DNA from: Paracoccus sp. DMF-8
Lineage (GTDB): Bacteria; Pseudomonadota; Alphaproteobacteria; Rhodobacterales; Rhodobacteraceae
Assembly (NCBI RefSeq): GCF_029309835.1
Contig: NZ_JARJHL010000014.1
Coordinates: 310,001 to 374,000, forward strand
Direction: 5' to 3'
Length of the DNA: 64,000 bases
Both the position numbers and the translations under genes were made by a program. Below, piece by piece: positions 27,831-35,737 of the stretch. The notes beneath the pieces are model-generated. The model did not search any database, was not told where the DNA came from, and saw nothing but the letters and a program-made list of their open reading frames with translations. The first letter of the stretch is position 1. The number at the start of each line of letters is the position of its first letter.

Positions 27831-27858
27831 TTTACCTGCGGTCGACGCTAGGCATAAT
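27831..27858 (+). promoter_or_regulatory. Candidate phaC promoter
   Basis: TTTACC (27831-27836) and CATAAT (27853-27858) with a 16-bp spacer, 29 bp before the phaC start. No CTGC-N3-GCAG operator is present in this intergenic region, unlike phaP. Confidence 0.4.
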
Positions 27859-27887
27859 GGAGTAACTGTTATGGGGATATTAACACG

Positions 27888-30467
27888 ATGACAAGCAAGG
27901 GAGACAACGGGTCTTCGGCGCCACGGGCCTCTGGGACGCGCGGAAACACGGAGCGGCGCGGCAGTGCAGCAACAGGTACCTCCGGGGCAGGCAGCACCGG
28001 GGGCGCGGCGCCGGGGGGCGATTCGGCGCCGACGGCCAAACCCGTGAAACAAAGGGTATCCGCCGCTGGAAAGCAGGTAAAAACCCCCGCGCAAACTTCT
28101 GATAAGGCGCCAAAGTCACCCGCCGCTTCCGCACGGAAAACGGCAGCGAAACCGGCTGCCAAGGCCCCCGAAACCTCTGCGTCCCCGACCACCGCGGCGG
28201 CGGCGGAAAAGCCTGTCCGGGCGTCCCGGGCCAAGGGCGTGACCAGAAAAAATGCGGCGGCTGCCGAAAAGACTGGCGGTGATGCTGCGATGCAGCAATC
28301 TGCGGCGGGCACGACTAAAGTCGAATCCAAAACTGCGACGAAAGCTGCAGACCGGGCGCGCTCGGGTCGCGCGGCGGCCAAGGCGGCCGATTCCGTCGAC
28401 ACCGCTGTTGAAAAGACCGTCTCTCCCGCTGAAAAGCGCCCCGCCAAACCGGCAGAGCCTGCGACAAAACCGCGCGTCTCGGCGGTGCGTGCCCGCACGG
28501 CAAGCCGCAGCGACACCCGCACCTCGACCCGCAAAAAGCCCGCGCCGCGCGGCAAGACGGTGACCGCGCCCACCCCGGCCGAACTGGCCGCCGAACGGAC
28601 CGGACCGGCACGCCAGCCGACCATCGAACCTGCCACGCCGCAGCCCGAAGCGGGCGCAGGGGCGGAAACGCCCCCCTCTGTCAGCGCCTTTCTGGATGCG
28701 GCCTTTGGTGCGCAAAGCAAGCTGCCCGAAAAGCTGCTGCAGAATATCGAACGGATCGAGAGCCTGACCCAAAGGCTGATGCGCGCCCTGACGCAGCGCC
28801 GCAGCCACACGCCCGGCGTCGAAGGGCCGGGGCCGGATCTTTATGTCAATGCGACCTCGGCCTGGTTGAAGCTTCTGGCCGAACAGCCCTCGCGCATTCT
28901 GGAACAGCAGGTCAGCTATTGGGGCGAGACTCTGCGCCATTTCGCCGAGGCGCAATCGGCGCTGGCCGGCGGCAATCTGACCGCCCCGCCCGACGACGGC
29001 CCGGCCGACCGGCGCTTTGCCAATCCGCTGTGGCAGACGCATCCGTTCTTCAACTTCATCAAGCGGCAATATCAGATCAACGCCGATGCGCTGCAGCGCG
29101 CTGCCAGCGATCTGGATATCGAAGACATGACCGAACGGCGCCGGATCGACTGGTTCACGCGCCAGATCATCGACATGATGGCGCCGACGAATTTTCTGGC
29201 GACCAATCCCGACGCGCTGGAAAAAGCCATCGAGACCGAGGGCGAAAGCCTGGTCCGGGGCCTGGACAATCTGGTCCGCGATGTCGAGATGCATGGCGGC
29301 GAAATGATCGTGTCGCTGTCGGATCGCGACGCCTTTCGGATCGGCGAAAACATCGCCGCGACCCCCGGCACGGTGGTCGCCCGCGCACCCCTGTATGAGC
29401 TGATCCAGTATCGCCCGACCACCGCACAGGTCCACAAGACCCCGGTGGTGATCTTTCCGCCCTGGATCAACAAATTCTACATTCTGGATCTGAAACCCCA
29501 GAACAGCCTGATCAAATGGATTGTCGATCAGGGCTTTACCCTGTTCGTGGTGGCCTGGAAGAACCCCGATGTCAGCTATGCCGCGACCGGCATGGATGAT
29601 TATGTCGGCAGCTATCTGGAAATCATGGACCGCATTCAGGACCTGACCGGCGAGGATCGGCTGAACGCCGTCGGCTATTGTATCGCGGGCACGACCCTGT
29701 CGCTGACGCTGGCGCTGATGAAGCAGCGCGGGGACAATCGCGTGAATTCCGCGACCTTTTTCACCACGCTGACCGATTTTTCCGATCAGGGCGAATTCAC
29801 CACCTTTCTGCAGGAGGATTTCGTCTCGGGCATCGAAACCGAGGTGCGGGATTATGGCATCCTGCCGTCGACCCTGATGCAGCGCACCTTCAGTTTCCTG
29901 CGCGCCAATGATCTGGTCTGGGCGCCCGCGATCCGCAGCTACATGCTGGGCGAGGCGCCTCCCGCCTTTGACCTGCTGTTCTGGAACGGCGACAGCACCA
30001 ACCTGCCGGGCCGCATGGCGATGGAATATCTGCGCGGGCTGTGCCAGCAGAACGCCTTTGCGCGCGATGGTTTCCCGGTGCTGGGGCAGATGGTGCGGCT
30101 GTCGGATGTGACGCTGCCGGTCTGCGCCATCGCCTGCGAAACCGACCATATCGCGCCCTGGAAGGACAGCTGGCGCGGCATTGCCCAGATGGGTTCGCGC
30201 GATCGCAGCTTCATCCTGTCGGAATCGGGCCATATCGCCGGGATCATCAACCCGCCCAGCAAGAAGAAATATGGTCATTACACCTCGGATGCGGGTTTCG
30301 ACGGCGATAGCGCGGCATGGCTGGCTGGCGCCGAAAAGCACGAAGGAAGCTGGTGGGGCAGGTGGGGCGAATGGCTGGCGGGCCGTTCCGGTCCGATGGT
30401 TCCCGCCCGTGATCCGGGCGAGGGCTTTGGCCCCGCGCCCGGCGAATATGTCCACGAACGTCCCTAG
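27888..30467 (+). CDS. phaC: Class I polyhydroxyalkanoate synthase with long K/A/P-rich N-terminal tail
   Basis: 859 residues, whereas class I PhaC enzymes are usually about 560-625. The catalytic half is standard: lipase-like box GYCIAGTTLSL (nucleophile Cys about 597; commonly GYCIGG), aspartate in CETDHIAPWKDSW (about 750), histidine in SGHIAGIINPPS (about 780), and the conserved YIxDLKPxNS region FYILDLKPQNSLIKW. Residues 1 to about 255 are low-complexity Lys/Ala/Pro/Thr (such as KTAAKPAAKAPETS), like histone H1 or PhaF tails. ATG 27888 has only a weak ribosome site (GGGG at -14), so a later start is possible, but the frame is open and coding-like throughout. Confidence 0.93.
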   Translation: MTSKGDNGSSAPRASGTRGNTERRGSAATGTSGAGSTGGAAPGGDSAPTAKPVKQRVSAAGKQVKTPAQTSDKAPKSPAASARKTAAKPAAKAPETSASPTTAAAAEKPVRASRAKGVTRKNAAAAEKTGGDAAMQQSAAGTTKVESKTATKAADRARSGRAAAKAADSVDTAVEKTVSPAEKRPAKPAEPATKPRVSAVRARTASRSDTRTSTRKKPAPRGKTVTAPTPAELAAERTGPARQPTIEPATPQPEAGAGAETPPSVSAFLDAAFGAQSKLPEKLLQNIERIESLTQRLMRALTQRRSHTPGVEGPGPDLYVNATSAWLKLLAEQPSRILEQQVSYWGETLRHFAEAQSALAGGNLTAPPDDGPADRRFANPLWQTHPFFNFIKRQYQINADALQRAASDLDIEDMTERRRIDWFTRQIIDMMAPTNFLATNPDALEKAIETEGESLVRGLDNLVRDVEMHGGEMIVSLSDRDAFRIGENIAATPGTVVARAPLYELIQYRPTTAQVHKTPVVIFPPWINKFYILDLKPQNSLIKWIVDQGFTLFVVAWKNPDVSYAATGMDDYVGSYLEIMDRIQDLTGEDRLNAVGYCIAGTTLSLTLALMKQRGDNRVNSATFFTTLTDFSDQGEFTTFLQEDFVSGIETEVRDYGILPSTLMQRTFSFLRANDLVWAPAIRSYMLGEAPPAFDLLFWNGDSTNLPGRMAMEYLRGLCQQNAFARDGFPVLGQMVRLSDVTLPVCAIACETDHIAPWKDSWRGIAQMGSRDRSFILSESGHIAGIINPPSKKKYGHYTSDAGFDGDSAAWLAGAEKHEGSWWGRWGEWLAGRSGPMVPARDPGEGFGPAPGEYVHERP

Positions 30468-30478
30468 AAAAACGGCGG

Positions 30479-30504
30479 GGCCCGGCGATGTCCGGGCCTT
30501 TTTT
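30479..30504 (+). terminator. phaC Rho-independent terminator
   Basis: GGCCCGG-cgatgt-CCGGGCC followed by TTTTTT, 11 bp past the phaC stop. The T-run directly abuts the first PhaR box. Confidence 0.9.
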
Positions 30505-30544
30505 CTGCAATGCAGCGAAAAATGCTTGCAATGCTGCGGTGCAG
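30505..30544 (+). promoter_or_regulatory. Tandem PhaR operators upstream of phaP
   Basis: Two inverted repeats CTGC-N3-GCAG: CTGCAATGCAG (30505-30515) and CTGCGGTGCAG (30534-30544), 29 bp apart, with TGCTTGCA between them. In Paracoccus denitrificans PhaR is known to bind TGC-rich sites upstream of phaP, so these are probable operators for the phasin gene. Confidence 0.75.
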
Positions 30545-30629
30545 CATCTATATCCCGATCACAGAAGCAAATCGCAACGGCCGACCCGACGCAGATGTCC
30601 AGGCAACGGCCACAGACGGAGAAGCAGAC

Positions 30630-31106
30630 ATGGCCAAGACCCCCGACTTCACCAAGACCTTCCAGGAAATCTTCGCGAAATTCCCGGTTGACACCTCGTC
30701 CTTCCAGGATGCGTTCAAATCGCAATCCGCGCTCAGCGAAAAGCTGACCCGGATCTCGCTGGCTGCCGCCGAGCGTTCGACCGAAATCTCGGCCCAGTGG
30801 GCGAAAGACACCATCGCGCGCTTCGGCGAACTGACCGCCTCGAAAGACGAGCCGGCCGAATACGCCAAAGCCGTCAGCGATTTCACTTCGGCCGCTGCCG
30901 AAGCCGCTGCCGAACACATGGCCGCCTATGCCGAAATCGCGAAAAAAGTTCAGATGGACACCGTCGACCTGATGCTGACCGCTGGCAAGGATCTGGCTGC
31001 CGACGCCCAGAAAGCTGCTGAAAAAGCGACCCGCGAAACCCAGGCCGCCGTCAAGAAAGCTACCGCCGCTGCCACCAGCGCGACCGCGACCGCCGCGAAA
31101 GCCTGA
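30630..31106 (+). CDS. phaP: Phasin PhaP
   Basis: 158 residues, the Phasin_2 type: helical, MAKTPDFTKTFQEIFAKFPV start, amphipathic middle (TEISAQWAKDTIARFGELTA) and an alanine/threonine-rich coiled C-terminus (KKATAAATSATATAAKA). Coats PHA granules and limits their coalescence. ATG 30630 is preceded by GGAGAAG. It sits between PhaR boxes and its own terminator, so is probably a single-gene transcript induced when PhaR leaves for nascent granules. Confidence 0.92.
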   Translation: MAKTPDFTKTFQEIFAKFPVDTSSFQDAFKSQSALSEKLTRISLAAAERSTEISAQWAKDTIARFGELTASKDEPAEYAKAVSDFTSAAAEAAAEHMAAYAEIAKKVQMDTVDLMLTAGKDLAADAQKAAEKATRETQAAVKKATAAATSATATAAKA

Positions 31107-31133
31107 TCGCTTTCAGGTCACTGATTGGAAAAA

Positions 31134-31157
31134 GGGGCGGGCGACCGCCCCTTTTTT
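31134..31157 (+). terminator. phaP Rho-independent terminator
   Basis: GGGGCGG-gcga-CCGCCCC then TTTTTT; preceded by AAAAA, so potentially bidirectional. Confidence 0.88.
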
Positions 31158-31250
31158 CATGGCCCTGGCCGCGTTCTGCGGCTGCGCTGTCCGAATGCCC
31201 GGACAATGATTGATTTTCTTTGCAATTCCGCGTTCATTTTTCCATCATGC

Positions 31251-31260
31251 TGCATATGCA
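31251..31260 (+). promoter_or_regulatory. Candidate PhaR autoregulatory site
   Basis: Perfect palindrome TGCATATGCA, 15 bp before the phaR start, preceded by another TGC (ATGCTGCATATGCA). TGC-AT-GCA resembles the phaP-proximal boxes; autoregulation of PhaR is known in P. denitrificans. Confidence 0.5.
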
Positions 31261-31274
31261 ACGCCGGGGGGGAA

Positions 31275-31859
31275 ATGACCGAGCCTGAAAATGCTGCGCC
31301 GCTGTTGATCAAACGCTATGCCAGCCGGCGTCTCTACAACACCGAAACCAGCGATTACGTCACGCTGGAGGATATCGCCGGCATCATCCGGTCGGGCAGG
31401 CAGGTCAAGATCGTCGATCTGAAATCCGGCGACGACCTGACGCGCCAATATCTGCTGCAGATCATCGCCGAACACGAAAGCCGCGGCGAAGCCGTCTTGC
31501 CGCTGGACGTGCTGACCGATCTGGTGCGCAGCTACACGCCGCAATCCCATTCCATCGTGCCGCAATTCCTGGCCACCAGCTTTCAGATGCTGCGCGACAG
31601 CCAGTCCCAGCTGATCGAAAACTTCTCGGCCTTTCCCAGCCCGATGGCGGGCATGCCGGGCTTCGAGGCCTTCAAGCGCCAGCAGGAAATGTTTCTCAAG
31701 GCGATGCGTTCGGGCTGGGATGTCGCAGGCAGCAGCGGCCCCGAGCTGGAGGACGAGGACGACGGCGACAAGACGCGCGGCAAGGGCGGGCGCGACGACG
31801 ACATGAACGAAATCCGCCGCCAGTTGACCGAGTTGCAAAAGAAGATTTCCAAACTGTGA
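31275..31859 (+). CDS. phaR: PHA synthesis repressor PhaR
   Basis: 194 residues. N-terminal PHB_acc_N DNA-binding domain (LLIKRYASRRLYNTETSDYV, then TLEDIAGIIRSG) and PHB_acc domain (LPLDVLTDLVRSY; QFLATSFQMLRDSQSQLIEN). The acidic/glycine-rich linker (ELEDEDDGDKTRGKGG) precedes a C-terminal helix (RRQLTELQKKISKL). Binds both DNA and PHB. ATG 31275 follows GGGGGGAA; the upstream frame is non-coding. Confidence 0.93.
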   Translation: MTEPENAAPLLIKRYASRRLYNTETSDYVTLEDIAGIIRSGRQVKIVDLKSGDDLTRQYLLQIIAEHESRGEAVLPLDVLTDLVRSYTPQSHSIVPQFLATSFQMLRDSQSQLIENFSAFPSPMAGMPGFEAFKRQQEMFLKAMRSGWDVAGSSGPELEDEDDGDKTRGKGGRDDDMNEIRRQLTELQKKISKL

Positions 31860-31911
31860 AGCCCCTTGGCGGCTTGCACTGCCCGCAATAGCAGGCTAGA
31901 CGAACCGCCAA

Positions 31912-32001
31912 GGACAGTTGGCCGAGTGGTCGAAGGCGCACGCCTGGAAAGTGTGTAGGCGGGGAACCGTCTCGAGGGTTCGAATCCCTCACTGTCCGCC
32001 A
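31912..32001 (+). tRNA. tRNA-Ser (anticodon GGA)
   Basis: Acceptor GGACAGT pairs with ACTGTCC (31991-31997), discriminator G, and encoded CCA (31999-32001). Anticodon loop CTGGAAA gives GGA. Long variable arm as in type-II Ser tRNAs. T-arm GAGGGTTCGAATCCCTC. The prophage integrase gene ends 8 bp past the CCA, making the tRNA 3' end the likely attachment core. Confidence 0.95.
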
Positions 32002-32009
32002 CTCCTCTT

Positions 32010-33113
32010 TTAACGTGATGATTTTGCAGAATTTATTTCAGGTTTTCCACCTGTGTCAGGATGTTTTCCTACGTTCTGGTTCTGTTCCGTTCCTTTGACC
32101 GCGCGGCGCCGATCTGCCGACTTGGTGTAGTGATCGACCTCGCGCAAGGTTTCGTGCCCTGTCCACGCGCCGATCTGGTGCGCTGTGGCGCCGCCCTCGG
32201 CCAATTCGGTCGCAAGGCTTTTGCGCAAGCCATGGGCTGACTTTTGAAAGCCCGCCGCTATTGCCGCCTCGCGAATCATTGTTCCAAGCGCTTTTTCGGA
32301 TCGGGTCCGACCTTTGGCAGCAAGGTAGGTCATTTGCCCGCTTAGTGCCTCAAGGGACTGGTGCATCAAGTCGCGGTCATGCCCCAAGTGAGCAGCGAAG
32401 TCGGGCAGGGCGCAGGTCCAGGGGATATGCGCCAGACCGCCGGTCTTGACCTGGCGATAGGTCAGAACGCCATCCCGTGCCACCATGCCCGGACCAATCC
32501 GAACAGCATCGCTGATCCGCGCGCCAGTGAAGCGCAGCAACTCCATCGCCGCGCGCGTTGCGCTGCCAATCGGCCAGCGGGCGCGAAACCGCTCGATTTC
32601 AGACAAGGTCCAAGGCGGGTGCCCTTCGGTCTTTTTCAGTTTGGGCATCGCCACGTCCAGCGCCTCATTGCGGTCCAAAAGACCGGACGTGACCCCGTAG
32701 GCACAAAGGAACCGCCAAGTCCGCAGTCGGTGGCCTTGCGCCGTTGCCTTTGGCAGGTTGGCGCGGATGTGCTTTGCGCGCAGGCCTCGCGCTGGCAGCT
32801 TTCCGAATTCCGCAACCAGATCGTCACAATGGCGCCGGAACATTGCGCGGGTGGCGGGCTGCGCCTCCTTGAACTTCGCCGATGACAGCGCGGATCTGAC
32901 CAGCCCTGCAAACGATCCGGCAGTGACTGGCGCCTTTTCCGGCACGGCTTTGCGGGCATCAGCATAGGCGCGCAGAAAATCCGGGTGATCCATCGGCAGA
33001 TCCGGCAGGCGCACCATAGGCGCCCCCTTGGCCCGGAAATAGCGGTATTCCTTGCCCCGCCGAACGACGACCTTAATGCCGATCAGCGTCACAGGCCCGT
33101 TGCCTCGTCCCAT
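32010..33113 (-). CDS. int: Phage tyrosine integrase
   Basis: 367 residues. SAM-like arm domain, then catalytic residues in order: R in FTGARISDAVR, HxxR in HGLRKSLATEL, H in GAWTGHETLREVDHY and the nucleophile Y in HYTKSADRR. C-terminal tail is polar. Points toward and ends 8 bp from tRNA-Ser. Overlaps the next small gene by 25 bp. Probably the last gene of the PL operon. Confidence 0.95.
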   Translation of the reverse strand: MGRGNGPVTLIGIKVVVRRGKEYRYFRAKGAPMVRLPDLPMDHPDFLRAYADARKAVPEKAPVTAGSFAGLVRSALSSAKFKEAQPATRAMFRRHCDDLVAEFGKLPARGLRAKHIRANLPKATAQGHRLRTWRFLCAYGVTSGLLDRNEALDVAMPKLKKTEGHPPWTLSEIERFRARWPIGSATRAAMELLRFTGARISDAVRIGPGMVARDGVLTYRQVKTGGLAHIPWTCALPDFAAHLGHDRDLMHQSLEALSGQMTYLAAKGRTRSEKALGTMIREAAIAAGFQKSAHGLRKSLATELAEGGATAHQIGAWTGHETLREVDHYTKSADRRRAVKGTEQNQNVGKHPDTGGKPEINSAKSSR

Positions 33114-33295
33114 GCGTCCACCTCGCTTTTCGGGGACGCTATTGCGCCGCTGTCGGCATTGGCAAGGATCAAGACACTACCATCACGCATGACGCGGCAG
33201 CCCTCGACCGGCAGGCCGGCGCTTTTCATGGCTTCGATGGCGCGGCGAATTGCGGCTGGCGTCGGTCTTGCAGCACCCATTTCCTCATCCTCCAA
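33089..33295 (-). CDS. Small hypothetical protein next to integrase
   Basis: 68 residues (ARPTPAAIRRAIEAMKSAGL then VEGCRVMRDGSVLI). Small proteins with this pattern commonly sit beside integrases in Rhodobacteraceae prophages. Position and size would also fit an excision factor, but no winged-helix is evident. Confidence 0.6.
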   Translation of the reverse strand: MEDEEMGAARPTPAAIRRAIEAMKSAGLPVEGCRVMRDGSVLILANADSGAIASPKSEVDAWDEATGL

Positions 33296-33371
33296 AAGCG
33301 CCCCGATGGCCGGTTGACCACCGGGGCCAGTTGCGCCGCCCCGAAACAGTGAAAAGCTGGCGGCGGGTTCG

Positions 33372-33761
33372 TCATTCGATCTTGCCCATGTGCAGCAGGC
33401 CCTTTGCGGCCAGTCTGCGGTGCGTCTCCATCAGCGCGCGCAGCACATCCTCAAAGCCCCACAGGCCCGATGTATCGCGGCGGTCCAGCGCGTCGTGGCA
33501 GGCGCTGCAACCATAGACCCCGGCGTAGTCGGCGGGCTTCTGGCCCATGCCAGCCGCTCCGAACATGCGCAGGTGGCAAAACACGGTCGTCGTCCAATCG
33601 CCGTTGCAGGTGCCGATCAGGCGCAGGGTGCAGGGTTCGCCCCGCGCGCTCTGGCGGATCGCGTCACACTGGCCGACCGGCTTGCGCTTGCGTGTGGCGG
33701 GCCGGTCCTGTTTCAGCCCGAGCGGCCCACGCCCGGATAGGTCGCCGATGCGGATGGTCAT
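33372..33761 (-). CDS. YbcO/DUF1364-like phage nuclease
   Basis: 129 residues. Conserved PCTLRLIGTCNGDWTTTVFC, CHLR and GCSACHDALDRR give the His/Cys set of DUF1364 (lambdoid YbcO-type predicted endonucleases). Overlaps DUF2493 start by 4 bp. Likely helps recombination or DNA metabolism. Confidence 0.75.
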   Translation of the reverse strand: MTIRIGDLSGRGPLGLKQDRPATRKRKPVGQCDAIRQSARGEPCTLRLIGTCNGDWTTTVFCHLRMFGAAGMGQKPADYAGVYGCSACHDALDRRDTSGLWGFEDVLRALMETHRRLAAKGLLHMGKIE

Positions 33762-34096
33762 TTGATTATCCTGACCTCAATGCCAGCGCGCTTGGCCCGC
33801 CGCACCATATCTGCGGTTCCCCTACCGCCGGGGAACGCCACCACCAGATCTGGCTTGCCCTCGTCTATCATCCGTTGATTGCGGATCGGACCAGCAGCCT
33901 TGCCGTCTACGTCCCATCGGGCCTCGATAGTCAGGTGGTTATCGGACGACAGGTTCCGTTTGCGCCACAACCAAGCAAGCGTGTCGGCGCCTTTCGCGCC
34001 ACCCTCGATGATGAACGTCGGGCGGATCTGGTTCAGCACAGCGAATGCCTTTTCTTTGTCGTTAAAATCGCGGCCACCGCAAACCAAAACCCTCAT
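33758..34096 (-). CDS. DUF2493 (SLOG-fold) protein
   Basis: 112 residues. Starts MRVLVCGGRDFNDKEKAF, with IIEGGAKGADTLAW and LVVAFPGGRGTADMVRRA, the nucleotide-binding signature of YAcAr/DUF2493 SLOG proteins. ATG 34096 chosen for the MxVLVCGGRDF opening. Biochemical role in phages not established. Confidence 0.82.
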   Translation of the reverse strand: MRVLVCGGRDFNDKEKAFAVLNQIRPTFIIEGGAKGADTLAWLWRKRNLSSDNHLTIEARWDVDGKAAGPIRNQRMIDEGKPDLVVAFPGGRGTADMVRRAKRAGIEVRIIK

Positions 34097-34491
34097 TCCT
34101 GCCCCCAGATATCCACGCCCTGTTCGGCGCAATGTGCTTCGATAAACGTCTGCAAATCCGCCATTTCGCGAACCGACAGATCAGATGAACGGAACCCGGT
34201 CGGGAACCACGTCGAGCCGTCAAGCGCGGGCAGAACCTGCACCTGACGCCCCATTGCTTGCATGAAGATCGCTTTCCACTGTTCCGGCTGGAACTTGGCG
34301 CCGTTGATCGTCATGCGCTTCGAGACGCGGCCGAGCAGTTCCCACATGCGGTCGTTCTGCTCGTGGCTGCGCTTGGCTTCCTTGAACTCCACGCGATACC
34401 CCGTCGGGACATTGGCGCACCAATGGGCAAGCCGGGCGCGGTCCTGCGGCTCGCGGCTGTCGGCATGTATGGTGATCGCGTGTCGGGCCAT
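34093..34491 (-). CDS. NinB-family recombination protein
   Basis: 132 residues with KEAKRSHEQNDRMWELLGRV and NGAKFQPEQWKAIFMQAMG, the NinB/Orf core. Lambda Orf (NinB) is a RecFOR-like mediator binding SSB and ssDNA, consistent with SSB and ERF genes just upstream in the same operon. Confidence 0.85.
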   Translation of the reverse strand: MARHAITIHADSREPQDRARLAHWCANVPTGYRVEFKEAKRSHEQNDRMWELLGRVSKRMTINGAKFQPEQWKAIFMQAMGRQVQVLPALDGSTWFPTGFRSSDLSVREMADLQTFIEAHCAEQGVDIWGQE

Positions 34492-34664
34492 CGTCCGGCG
34501 TCCACGATCCGAAACCGGGCGTCAAACACGGCAAGCACGCTGGCCAGCGGAAAGCCCGTCCGGTCGGCCGTCTCGGTGATGATCGTCTGGTCGTCGGATT
34601 TGGGGTGCTCCACCAGCGTCTGGTGGATCGCATCGACAATGGCGTTCTCGTGGCGGATGGTCAT
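34311..34664 (-). CDS. Hypothetical protein overlapping ninB
   Basis: 117 residues from ATG 34664, coupled (ATGA) to the 24-residue gene upstream. The first 55 residues (MTIRHENAIVDAIHQTLVEH, TADRTGFPLASVLAVFDARF) look coding; the last 60 overlap ninB in another frame and look like shadow. It may really end near 34490 through an undetected indel. Confidence 0.5.
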   Translation of the reverse strand: MTIRHENAIVDAIHQTLVEHPKSDDQTIITETADRTGFPLASVLAVFDARFRIVDAGRWPDTRSPYMPTAASRRTAPGLPIGAPMSRRGIAWSSRKPSAATSRTTACGNCSAASRSA

Positions 34665-34735
34665 GGTATCCTCGTGATAGCAAAGGCCGCGAAGGCAAAG
34701 ATGGCGATGGCGACAGCGGCGTCAGGCCAACTCAT
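34661..34735 (-). CDS. 24-residue membrane peptide
   Basis: MSWPDAAVAIAIFAFAAFAI then TRIP: a single membrane helix. A perfect AGGAGG lies 6 bp before the ATG, and its stop overlaps the next start (ATGA), which supports real translation. Function unknown. Confidence 0.6.
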   Translation of the reverse strand: MSWPDAAVAIAIFAFAAFAITRIP

Positions 34736-34744
34736 GGCTGCCTC

Positions 34745-35158
34745 CTAAAAGGGAATGTCGTCGTCGAAATCCGGCGCCCCGCCCGTGGTGCCCCCGGCAT
34801 AGCCGCCGCTCTGGCTCGACTGCTGGCGATTGCCGCGCTGGTCGTCGTCGCGCGATCCGCCGCCAGACTTTCCGCCTTGCAGGGTGATTTCCGAAACCCG
34901 GATCGTCAGGTAGGTCTTGCCCTCGTGTTCGCGCGTGGACAGATCGCCCGCGACGGTGACAGATGCGCCTTTCATCAGGTATTGCGACAGGCTTTCGCCG
35001 CGCTTGCCCCAGAGGCTGCAATCGAAGAACAGCGTGCGCTTGTTTTGGCCGAAACCATCGTCCACGGCGACCGAGAAGCCGGTGACCTTATCGCCTTGCT
35101 GTGTGGTGCGGGTGACCGCATCGCGCGTGATGCGGCCTGCAATGGTGATGTTCTTCAT
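34745..35158 (-). CDS. ssb: Single-stranded DNA-binding protein
   Basis: 137 residues. OB-fold (NITIAGRITRDAVTRTTQQG; RTLFFDCSLWGKRGESLSQY), glycine/glutamine-rich linker and the acidic tip DFDDDIPF that recruits partner proteins. Phage version, next to ERF and NinB. Overlaps the ERF stop by 4 bp. Confidence 0.92.
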   Translation of the reverse strand: MKNITIAGRITRDAVTRTTQQGDKVTGFSVAVDDGFGQNKRTLFFDCSLWGKRGESLSQYLMKGASVTVAGDLSTREHEGKTYLTIRVSEITLQGGKSGGGSRDDDQRGNRQQSSQSGGYAGGTTGGAPDFDDDIPF

Positions 35159-35736
35159 GCGGCTTCCTTGCTTTCAGTGAGTTGAGCCTTGCGGGTGTCC
35201 TTGGCCGCTTCGATTTCGGGCATGCCGCGAAGTTCGGGGGGCAGGGCTTTCCAAACGGCGGCAAGTTGGTCGATTTTGGTGCACCCCATCAGTTTCGCCT
35301 TGGCGTCATCAGCAGCACCTCCGGCAACATCGACCGGGCTGTGATCCACGCTGTCCTGATCCGGGTCGTCGCCGGTCTCCAAGCCGAGAGCCTTGAGAAG
35401 CGCATATTTGACCGCATAGGACATGGCTTTGCCCGGCCCTTTGTCCTGCCCGTCGATGCCGTATCCGAAGGTAGGAACGTCAAAAAAATCGGCCGGATCG
35501 TCCACGTTCACAAAGCGCACGGTCAGGCTGCATTCGGCCCGGTTGCCGTTGTGGTGGTGATCGCACCGCACCGGGTAATAGACGATGCCGTGTTTCAGCA
35601 GGGCGGGCCGGACTTTGGCGGTCACCGCGTCGTGCGACACGATTGTGTAGTTCATGCCCGTCTTTTTCTCTTTGCGGATATAGGTCACTTCCGCCATGAC
35701 GGCGGCGAGGCGCTGGTGGATGTTCTTCGCGGTCAT
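35155..35736 (-). CDS. ERF-family single-strand annealing protein
   Basis: 193 residues. ERF core YTIVSHDAVTAKVRPALLKH, FFDVPTFGYGIDGQDKGPGK and AMSYAVKYALLKALGLETGD-DPD. P22 Erf-type recombinase that anneals ssDNA and circularises phage DNA. ATG 35736 (MTAKNIHQRLAAVMAEV) chosen over an upstream start. Confidence 0.88.
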   Translation of the reverse strand: MTAKNIHQRLAAVMAEVTYIRKEKKTGMNYTIVSHDAVTAKVRPALLKHGIVYYPVRCDHHHNGNRAECSLTVRFVNVDDPADFFDVPTFGYGIDGQDKGPGKAMSYAVKYALLKALGLETGDDPDQDSVDHSPVDVAGGAADDAKAKLMGCTKIDQLAAVWKALPPELRGMPEIEAAKDTRKAQLTESKEAA

Positions 35737-35737
35737 G

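Noticed and set aside
28116..30917. 933-codon frame opposite phaC
   Set aside because: Shadow of phaC and phaP; no recognised domain, no ribosome site.
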